Shown here in pieces: positions 58,252 through 64,000 of a stretch of DNA of 64,000 nt. The stretch covers positions 34,219-98,218 of the forward strand of contig JBBDWV010000026.1 in NCBI GenBank assembly GCA_040902655.1, written 5' to 3'. Under the pieces are notes generated by a model, which had not been told where the DNA came from, made no database searches, and was given only the letters and a program-made list of their open reading frames with translations. The position numbers were made by a program, and so were the translations under genes. Source of the stretch: Mycobacteriales bacterium. GTDB taxonomy: Bacteria > Actinomycetota > Actinomycetes > Mycobacteriales > SCTD01. Each line of letters begins with the position of its first letter. Within the stretch, counting starts at the first letter, position 1.

Positions 58252-58899
58252 TCAGGGGTGGGCGGCCGGGAGCAGCTGCTCGCACATCGTGGTGCCGAGC
58301 CACTGCCGGTACCGCTGGTGCGACCAACGGCGCCCGTGGACGAGCCGGCGGTAGTGCTGACTGGAGGCCAACAGCCAGAGCAGGTCGCGGCTGGTGTCCC
58401 GGTCGTGCCGCAGCGGTCCCTTGCCGAGGAGGTCGTCGACGACGACGGTCACCCCGGCATGGCGCTGTGTCTCGTTCGCCTGCCACAGGTCCCGCAGGTC
58501 CCGGTGGGCTCCGGCGGTTTGGTGCAGCACCTCCTCCAGCTGGGCGTACCGCTTCGCGATCTGCGCGACGCCGTCGGCGTACCTGCCAAGGACGCCGGCC
58601 GGCTCCGGGTCGGCCAGCAGTGCGACGAACCAGGCGCGCTCCCGGACCGGCACGGGCTCGTCGTCCCCGGCCAGAGCGCGGTCGCGTAGCTGTGCGAGCA
58701 GCGCGGTCTTGGTGCCGAGGGAGAACACGGTGGGACGGGACACCCCCGCCTGCGTGGCGATCTGGTCGACCGAGGTCAGGGCGAAGCCCTGCGCGACGAA
58801 CAGCTCTTCGGCCGCTGCCAGCACGGCCTCCCGGGTGGCCCGCGCGGAGGCTTCGCGGACCGGCGACCGGTACGCGCGTCGGCTGTTGACAGCATCCAT
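58252..58899 (-). CDS. TetR-family transcriptional regulator
   Basis: 215 residues from ATG 58899 (MDAVNSRRAYRSPVREASAR). An earlier in-frame start would include an unlikely hydrophobic leader that crosses the operator region. The N-terminal helix-turn-helix ATREAVLAAAEELFVAQGFA, LTSVDQIATQAGVSRPTVF is typical. The helical C-terminal ligand domain (LHQTAGAHRDLRDLWQAN) ends LLPAAHP. It is divergent from a cupin gene across about 60 bp and presumably represses it and itself. Confidence 0.92.
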   Translation of the reverse strand: MDAVNSRRAYRSPVREASARATREAVLAAAEELFVAQGFALTSVDQIATQAGVSRPTVFSLGTKTALLAQLRDRALAGDDEPVPVRERAWFVALLADPEPAGVLGRYADGVAQIAKRYAQLEEVLHQTAGAHRDLRDLWQANETQRHAGVTVVVDDLLGKGPLRHDRDTSRDLLWLLASSQHYRRLVHGRRWSHQRYRQWLGTTMCEQLLPAAHP

Positions 58900-58917
58900 G
58901 AGATGAGCATACTCACC

Positions 58918-58932
58918 GTACATCGAACGTAC
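58918..58932. promoter_or_regulatory. possible TetR operator between TetR and cupin genes
   Basis: GTAC half-sites at 58918-58921 and 58929-58932 flank ATCGAAC in the divergent promoter region. Symmetry is partial. Position is the main support. Confidence 0.3.
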
Positions 58933-58957
58933 TAGCAGTATGACGAAAGGGATGAGC

Positions 58958-59446
58958 ATGACGGAACTGAGCGGCTATCACCTCGGCGATGGCGAAGGGG
59001 CGGCGTGGTGGTTCCTGGACACCTTGATGACGGTGAAGGCGGGATCGGCCGAGACGGGCGGCGCCTTCACGCTCATCGACTGCCGGGCCCCGGCCGGGTT
59101 CGGGCCACCGCTGCACGTGCACCACGGCGAGGACGAGGGTTTCTACATCCTGGACGGGCAGCTGGACGTGCAGTGCGGCAAGCAGAGGTGGACCGCGGGC
59201 GAGGGCGCGTTCGTCCTGCTGCCGCGTGGAGTGCCGCACGCCTTCGCCGTCACGGGTGGTCGAGACTGCCGACTGCTGCAGATCACCTCCCCGGCACAGT
59301 TCGACAATTTCGTGGCCGAGGCGGGTCGACCAGCGACGTCGCTGACGCTGCCCGAGCCGTCGGCACCCGACGTGCCGACCTTCGCGGCCGTCGCGGCCAG
59401 GTACGGCAACGAGCTGGTCGGCCCGCCGCTGACGGTGACCTCATGA
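58958..59446 (+). CDS. cupin-domain protein
   Basis: 162 residues from the ATG with GAAAGGG 7 nt upstream. ATGs at 58940 and 58952 are in frame and possible. Cupin motif 1 is PPLHVHHGEDEGFYILDG (His-x-His and Glu metal ligands) and motif 2 is LPRGVPHAFAV. The fold is a metal-binding beta-barrel found in dioxygenases, isomerases and sensors. It is controlled most likely by the divergent TetR regulator, a common pairing for a small stress or quercetinase-like function. Specific activity is not predictable. Confidence 0.88.
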   Translation: MTELSGYHLGDGEGAAWWFLDTLMTVKAGSAETGGAFTLIDCRAPAGFGPPLHVHHGEDEGFYILDGQLDVQCGKQRWTAGEGAFVLLPRGVPHAFAVTGGRDCRLLQITSPAQFDNFVAEAGRPATSLTLPEPSAPDVPTFAAVAARYGNELVGPPLTVTS

Positions 59447-59461
59447 CGTGCGCTGCTCAGG

Positions 59462-61585
59462 TCACCGCTTGCCGCACACGCCCCTGAGCTTCTGCTGCTG
59501 TCCGCGCTCGACCGTCACGAGCGAGCGGCTCCGCTCGACGCCACCGACCTCACAGATCAGCGTCCACTGCTCGACGAGGCCGGTCGTGACCTCGGTCTTC
59601 GCGGCGCCGAACTGGGCGACGTCGACCTGGTAGGTCGGCGTGGCGGAGGCGAAGTTGATCACCCGGGCGACGTAGCTGCCGGGGCTGACGTCCTCGAGGA
59701 ACACCTGCTCCTTGGCGAAGACGAAGCCGCCGGAGCTGCCGACCTTGTGCAGCTCGCCGTCCTTCTTGCGGTAGACCTCGAGGTCCATGTCGTCCGGCGT
59801 CGGCCAGGTCAGGTCCACCTGGACCGCCTGCACCCCGGAGTCGGTGACCTCGAACTCGTGGTCCACGTGCCCGACGATCGGCACGGTCGGGCCGCCCGCG
59901 AAGCTCTCGGTGTGGAGGGGATCGTCCAGCACCTGCAGGCGCCTGGCCATCACCGCGGGACGGGTCGAGGGGTTGACGTGCCACTCGAACCGCCCGTCCC
60001 GACCGACCTTCAGCATGGTCTCCAGCCGGTCGAGCAGGGCCTGCCGGGGACCGGTGGATCCTGTCGGGCTCACCACCGGCGAGGTCAGGGTGGGGAACTC
60101 CTTGACCAGGCGCAGCGTGGCACCTGCCGGGGCCTTGCCCGCGAGCACGCTGTGCAGAGCGGGATCGGCGGTGGCCGCCAGTGCCTCGAAGTACGCCTCG
60201 CGGTTGCCCATGTCGACGAAGTCACCGGCCCCGCGGTCCTCGCCCTCGGTCCCGCCCACGTAGTGCTGCACGACGCGTTCGTACGGCGGGTGGAACTCCT
60301 CGCCGATCTCGAACGTGAAGCCGAGGCCGCCGGTGGCGTAGTAGCTCCAGTCCTCGGTCGTGCCGGTGGTGTCGTAGAGCGCGTACGAGGGCTGGTTGAC
60401 GTAGCCGTTGTGCCGTGACATCCGCGCGCCGAGCGCTTCGTAGACCTTCTCATCCGGCGGCGCGCCCTGTGCGCGCACCCCCGGCGGGCGCAGCACCAGG
60501 TTGCTGAAGGTGTGGTTGGTGATCATCGTGGTCACCTGGCGGGTCGACATCAGGTGCTGGATGTTGCGGGTCTCGGGCTCGGAGAACGGGCCCTCTCCGC
60601 GGTAGGTCGCGCCCGCCGGCTGCGCGTCGGCGCCCGGGCCGCCCCACAGTCCGCCGTAGTTGCGGTTGAGGTCGACGCCGTTGCCGAAGCCGCCCTGCGA
60701 GACCGACAGCGGGCAGGTGCCCTGCGGGATGCTCGTCACGCCGTCCGCCGGCCGGCAGTTCTTGCGCTTGTACGCCGCGCCGGGGGTGCCGAGGATCGAC
60801 ACGGTGCCGCCGTCGTCCACGGCCCGCAGGTCGATCACGCTGCCCCCGGTGAAGGAGTCGTGGAAGCCGTCGGCGTTGACGACCGGTACGACGACGACGC
60901 GGGTCCGCCGCAGCAGGTCCGTCGTCCGCTTGTCGCTGCCGTAGCCCTGCACCAGGTCGTAGGCGAACTCGAGGGCGTGCTCACCCGACGGCCATTCCCG
61001 CGCGTGGTGCAGGCCCATCAGCAGGAAGACCGGCTTGCCGTCCTGCGCCGCGACCTGCTCGGTGATCTCGATGCCGTGAACGGTGCGGCCCTCGATGGTC
61101 TCGTGTGGCAGCTCGAGCGGCTTGACCAGAGTCGGGTAGGTCTTCGCCAGGTCGGCCATCTCCTGCTCGTAGTCCGCGAGTGAGCGGTATCCGGTGCGGC
61201 CGCTCGGCAGCTCCGAGGTGGCGACGCGGGCGGCGTAGGCGGCGTCGAGGCGGGCGCGCTCGCGGCCGCGGTCGGCCAGGTCGGCGATCTCGACGGCGAA
61301 GTCGAGCCCGGCCTCGCGCAGCACCTGTGCGTCGGCGGCGCCGTGCAGCACCACCTCCACGAAGTCCTCGCCGGCGTGTTCGGTGAGGTCGAGCCCGAGG
61401 GTGAGCAGCCGGTCCTTGTCGGCGCGGCTCGGGGTGTCGACGCGGACGAGGCTGACCGTGTCGACGGCCGATGCGGTCGGGGCCGCTCCGGTGGCGGCGT
61501 GGGTGGCGGGGACGGCGAGCGCGCCGGCGGCGAGCGCGAACCCCAGCAGCAGTGCCCTGCGGCGCGTGGCCCTGGTGGGTGACAT
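59462..61585 (-). CDS. secreted M14-family zinc carboxypeptidase
   Basis: 707 residues. The signal region TRATRRRALLLGFALAAGAL with a run of Arg may be a Tat or Sec signal, cleaved near AATHA-type residues. The M14 domain has HHAREWPSGE (HxxE zinc ligands), the substrate-binding VDLNRNYGG, the third ligand His in ITNHTFSNL, and the catalytic Glu in GFTFEIGEEF. The C-terminal 200 residues (VPIVGHVDHEFEVTDSGVQA, PDDMDLEVYRKKDGELHKVG) form a PPC-like beta-sandwich often found in secreted peptidases. Extracellular peptide degradation is likely. The upstream frame beyond the ATG is not part of the protein. Confidence 0.93.
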   Translation of the reverse strand: MSPTRATRRRALLLGFALAAGALAVPATHAATGAAPTASAVDTVSLVRVDTPSRADKDRLLTLGLDLTEHAGEDFVEVVLHGAADAQVLREAGLDFAVEIADLADRGRERARLDAAYAARVATSELPSGRTGYRSLADYEQEMADLAKTYPTLVKPLELPHETIEGRTVHGIEITEQVAAQDGKPVFLLMGLHHAREWPSGEHALEFAYDLVQGYGSDKRTTDLLRRTRVVVVPVVNADGFHDSFTGGSVIDLRAVDDGGTVSILGTPGAAYKRKNCRPADGVTSIPQGTCPLSVSQGGFGNGVDLNRNYGGLWGGPGADAQPAGATYRGEGPFSEPETRNIQHLMSTRQVTTMITNHTFSNLVLRPPGVRAQGAPPDEKVYEALGARMSRHNGYVNQPSYALYDTTGTTEDWSYYATGGLGFTFEIGEEFHPPYERVVQHYVGGTEGEDRGAGDFVDMGNREAYFEALAATADPALHSVLAGKAPAGATLRLVKEFPTLTSPVVSPTGSTGPRQALLDRLETMLKVGRDGRFEWHVNPSTRPAVMARRLQVLDDPLHTESFAGGPTVPIVGHVDHEFEVTDSGVQAVQVDLTWPTPDDMDLEVYRKKDGELHKVGSSGGFVFAKEQVFLEDVSPGSYVARVINFASATPTYQVDVAQFGAAKTEVTTGLVEQWTLICEVGGVERSRSLVTVERGQQQKLRGVCGKR

Positions 61586-61757
61586 GGCAGTCCTTCCGGC
61601 GGCGGGTAGACAGAGATTCGTCGCCGAACGGCAGAGTCCTGCTGCTCGTTGCCGACTTCCAGGTCTGTTCCCCACCGGCGGTTCGCGCGCCGCGCCGGAG
61701 GGGCAGGCACGTCCTGACCCCGCGTCCGAGGGGCCTTCGCGCAAGGAGAGCTGCTGC

Positions 61758-62519
61758 ATGAGCGTGCTGGACATGTTCCGACTCGACGGCAAGGTGGCGA
61801 TCGTCACCGGCGCCTCGTCCGGCCTGGGCGGCGCCTTCGCGCGGGCCCTCGCCGTCTGGGGCGCCGACGTCGCGCTCGGCGCCCGCCGGGTCGATCGGCT
61901 GCAGGAGACCCGCGCCATGGTCGAGTCACTGGGTCGCCGCGCCCTCGCCGTGCAGACCGACGTGGCCGACCCGCAGGACTGCCGGCGGCTGGTCGACGAG
62001 ACGGTCCGGGAGCTCGGCCGTGTCGACGTGCTGGTCAACAACGCCGGCGTCGGCACGGCGGTGCCGGCGACTCGCGAGAGCGTCGAGCAGTTCCGCTCGG
62101 TGATCGACGTCAACCTCAACGGCTGCTACTGGATGGCGCAGGCGTGCGGCCGCGTGATGCAGCCGGGCAGCAGCATCGTCAACATCAGCAGCATCCTCGG
62201 GCTGACCACGGCAGGGCTGCCGCAGGCGGCCTACGCGGCGAGCAAGGCCGGACTGATCGGCCTCACCCGCGACCTGGCCCAGCAGTGGACCGGTCGCAGG
62301 GGGATCCGGGTCAACGCGCTCGCTCCCGGGTTCTTCACCTCGGAGATGACCGACCAGTACGCGGAGGGCTACCTGGAGGCCATGTCCAGCCGGATGGTCG
62401 CGGGGCGTACCGGTGACGAGCGTGAGTTGGCGGCGGCGCTGGTCTTCCTCGCCAGCTCCGCCGGCGGCTACGTGACCGGGCAGACGCTGGCGGTCGACGG
62501 CGGCGTCACCATCACCTGA
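61758..62519 (+). CDS. short-chain dehydrogenase/reductase (SDR)
   Basis: 253 residues from the ATG with AAGGAGAG upstream. NAD(P)-binding TGASSGLGGAFARAL, NNAG, catalytic Ser in NISSILG and the YAASK pair (Y-x3-K) are present; LAVDGGVTIT ends the fold. It oxidises a secondary alcohol or reduces a ketone; relatives include 3-oxoacyl-ACP/CoA reductases. The following gene is an acyl-CoA synthetase in the same direction, so it may act on acyl-CoA intermediates. Confidence 0.93.
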   Translation: MSVLDMFRLDGKVAIVTGASSGLGGAFARALAVWGADVALGARRVDRLQETRAMVESLGRRALAVQTDVADPQDCRRLVDETVRELGRVDVLVNNAGVGTAVPATRESVEQFRSVIDVNLNGCYWMAQACGRVMQPGSSIVNISSILGLTTAGLPQAAYAASKAGLIGLTRDLAQQWTGRRGIRVNALAPGFFTSEMTDQYAEGYLEAMSSRMVAGRTGDERELAAALVFLASSAGGYVTGQTLAVDGGVTIT

Positions 62520-62539
62520 CCCGGCGGGCCGGGCGCCCC

Positions 62540-62555
62540 TGTGACGCAGGTCACA
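62540..62555. promoter_or_regulatory. CRP/GlxR-type binding site upstream of the acyl-CoA synthetase
   Basis: TGTGACGCAGGTCACA is a perfect match to the CRP consensus TGTGA-N6-TCACA, also used by the actinobacterial cAMP receptors GlxR and Rv3676. It lies about 55 bp before the acyl-CoA synthetase ATG, a suitable position for regulation by cAMP. No CRP gene is in the window. Confidence 0.7.
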
Positions 62556-62609
62556 GCAGCGTCTGATAGTCCTCTGGTGTGTCCGGATCCGACCACGTCG
62601 GGAGAGAGC

Positions 62610-64000
62610 ATGGCAGTGACGTCCTTCGAGCCGCTCGACCCGGTGTCCTTCCTCCGGCGCTCGGAACACGTGTACGGCGACCGGCTGGCCGTGGTGGACG
62701 GCGACCGCCGCCTGACCTACGCGGAGTTCGGCGACCGCTGCTGGCGGTTCGCCGGCGCCCTGGACCGGCTCGGGGTCGTGCCGGGCGACCGTGTCGCGGT
62801 GCTCGCGCCGAACGTCGGCGTCATGCTCGAGGCCCACTACGGCGTACCGGCCTCGCGTGCGGTGCTCGTCGCGATGAACACCCGGCTGGCAGACCGCGAG
62901 CTCGCGTACGTCATCGAGCACGCGGAGGCGAAGGTTCTCGTCTACGACCACGACTTCGCCGAGACCGCGCACAAGATCGCTGCCGCAGTGCCTTTCGACG
63001 TCCGGCTCGTGCAGGCCGGCGGCGCCGACGACGAGTACGAGCAGCTGCTGGCCGAGGCGACGCCGCTCTGCCGGCCGCTCGAGGACGAGACCTCGCTGCT
63101 GTCCCTGAACTACACCAGCGGGACGACCGGGCGGCCGAAAGGCGTGATGTATCACCCGCGCGGCGCCTACCTGCAGGCCCTCGCGATGGCCTACCACCTG
63201 CAGCTCACCGCGGACACGGTGTCGCTGTGGACGCTGCCGATGTTCCACTGCAACGGCTGGTGCTTCCCCTGGGCGGTCACCGCCGCGGGTGGGGTGCACG
63301 TCTGCCTGCGCAAGGTGGAGCCCGGCGAGATCTGGCGGCTGATCCGCGAGGAGGGCGTCAACCACTTCAACGGTGCGCCCACCGTCCTGCTGTCGGTCGC
63401 CTACGACCCGGCTGCGGAGGGCGGCGCCCCGCACCGGCTCATCGTCGGCACGGGCGGAGCCCCGCCCTCGCCGGCCATCCTGGGCCGGTTGGCCGATCTG
63501 CAGATCGACGTCACGCACCTCTACGGGCTCACCGAGACCTTCGGCCCCGCCGTGATCTGCGACTGGCGTCCCGAGTGGCGCACCCTCCCGCTCGAGGAGC
63601 AGGCCCGGATCAAGTCCCGCCAGGGGGTGGGGAACGCCGTCGGCCAGCAGTTGCGCGTCCTGGTCGACGGCGTCGACGTCCCCCGCGACGGGACGACCCT
63701 CGGCGAGCTGGCCCTGCGCGGCAACAACGTGATGCTCGGCTACTACCGGGACGAGGAGGGCACCGCCCGGGCGACACCGGACGGCTGGTTCCGGACGGGC
63801 GACCTCGGCGTGCTGCACCCGGACGGCTACGTCGAGATCCGCGACCGCAGCAAGGACGTCATCGTCTCGGGCGGGGAGAACATCACCTCGATCGAGGTGG
63901 AGCAGGCGCTCGCCGAGCACCCGGCGGTCCTGGACGCCGCGGTCGTGGCCATGCCCGACGAGAAATGGGGCGAGCGACCGGCCGCGTTCGTCACCCTCAA
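62610..64000 (+). CDS. AMP-forming acyl-CoA synthetase (partial, runs past the window end)
   Basis: Starts MAVTSFEPLDPVSFLRRSEH after a GGGAGAGAGC site. No stop occurs before the window end, so the protein is at least 463 residues. The adenylate-forming core is LNYTSGTTGRPKGVMYHPRG, with HLYGLTETFGPAV, GWFRTGDLGVLHPDG and GGENITSIEVEQALAEH. It resembles medium- or long-chain fatty-acyl-CoA synthetases (the MYHPRGAYLQAL group). It probably activates a fatty acid for beta-oxidation. A perfect CRP-type site precedes it. The C-terminal catalytic Lys lies outside the window. Confidence 0.92.
   Translation, partial: MAVTSFEPLDPVSFLRRSEHVYGDRLAVVDGDRRLTYAEFGDRCWRFAGALDRLGVVPGDRVAVLAPNVGVMLEAHYGVPASRAVLVAMNTRLADRELAYVIEHAEAKVLVYDHDFAETAHKIAAAVPFDVRLVQAGGADDEYEQLLAEATPLCRPLEDETSLLSLNYTSGTTGRPKGVMYHPRGAYLQALAMAYHLQLTADTVSLWTLPMFHCNGWCFPWAVTAAGGVHVCLRKVEPGEIWRLIREEGVNHFNGAPTVLLSVAYDPAAEGGAPHRLIVGTGGAPPSPAILGRLADLQIDVTHLYGLTETFGPAVICDWRPEWRTLPLEEQARIKSRQGVGNAVGQQLRVLVDGVDVPRDGTTLGELALRGNNVMLGYYRDEEGTARATPDGWFRTGDLGVLHPDGYVEIRDRSKDVIVSGGENITSIEVEQALAEHPAVLDAAVVAMPDEKWGERPAAFVTL

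Noticed and set aside
61586-61757. Possible c-di-AMP (ydaO-type) riboswitch before the M14 peptidase gene
   Set aside because: A GAATC...GTCTACC stretch recalls the end of such elements, but the leader is too short and lacks the other conserved blocks.
61926-63920. Long minus-strand frame opposite the SDR and acyl-CoA synthetase genes
   Set aside because: Both sense genes have clear motifs. The antisense product has no recognisable domain.

Overview
The window is GC-rich DNA from an actinobacterium. GTG and TTG starts are common and genes often overlap by four bases. Two housekeeping landmarks support the assignment: a fused RNase HI/phosphoglycerate-mutase-like protein, typical of actinobacteria, and a class A RNase P RNA (about 1359-1747). 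I cannot assign a genus.

Layout. (1) 1-15 kb is a decayed accessory zone. It holds toxin-antitoxin (TA) modules in every state of repair (one intact VapBC pair, one PIN-like toxin with a frameshift, one collapsed Phd/PIN remnant), a sigma-factor remnant, a helicase-family remnant, two HNH nuclease genes with frameshifts, a NERD protein, a phosphatase/XRE pair and an IS256-family element killed by two 2-bp duplications. (2) 15-45.8 kb is a dense catabolic block of about 30 genes. It has a two-subunit CoA-transferase, an acyl-CoA dehydrogenase, two thiolase/DUF35 modules around a flavin monooxygenase, an enoyl-CoA hydratase, and an eight-gene minus-strand operon (ferredoxin reductase, 3Fe-4S ferredoxin, two MBL-fold proteins, a cyclase-family hydrolase, two ACMSD-like amidohydrolases, a Rieske ferredoxin). 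It continues with a TPP enzyme, a NitT/TauT-type ABC importer, an RraA-like protein, an FMN hydroxyacid oxidase, two CaiB-type CoA-transferases, an IclR regulator, an acyl-CoA ligase, a second cyclase and an MFS transporter. (3) 46-58 kb is a second accessory zone with a second copy of a PIN-type TA cassette, Uma2-family proteins, an SPFH/NfeD pair and a large fused ABC exporter. (4) 58-64 kb holds a TetR/cupin pair, a secreted M14 carboxypeptidase, a short-chain dehydrogenase, and an acyl-CoA synthetase cut by the window end.

The most striking structural feature is a TA cassette of about 838 bp present twice in direct orientation (13562-14399 and 46053-46890) that brackets the whole catabolic block. 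The second copy has lost the end of its toxin gene exactly where identity stops, and the two promoter regions have diverged while both keep the palindrome arms.

How the genes may work together (inference). The ABC importer takes up an organic acid. The CoA ligase, CaiB transferases and ScoAB-like transferase handle CoA activation. The acyl-CoA dehydrogenase, hydratase and thiolase/DUF35 modules shorten or cleave the chain. The monooxygenase, ferredoxins and reductase supply oxidative steps. Several proteins lack the residues that normally define their family: two thiolase-like proteins without Cys and His, an acyl-CoA dehydrogenase without the usual base, one amidohydrolase and one MBL protein without metal ligands. 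They may therefore work as non-catalytic partners or do unusual chemistry. No terminal oxygenase (P450 or Rieske alpha subunit) is in the window, so the substrate stays open. Candidate operators in the block include a 23-bp palindrome at 17724-17746 and a 26-bp imperfect palindrome at 31194-31219.
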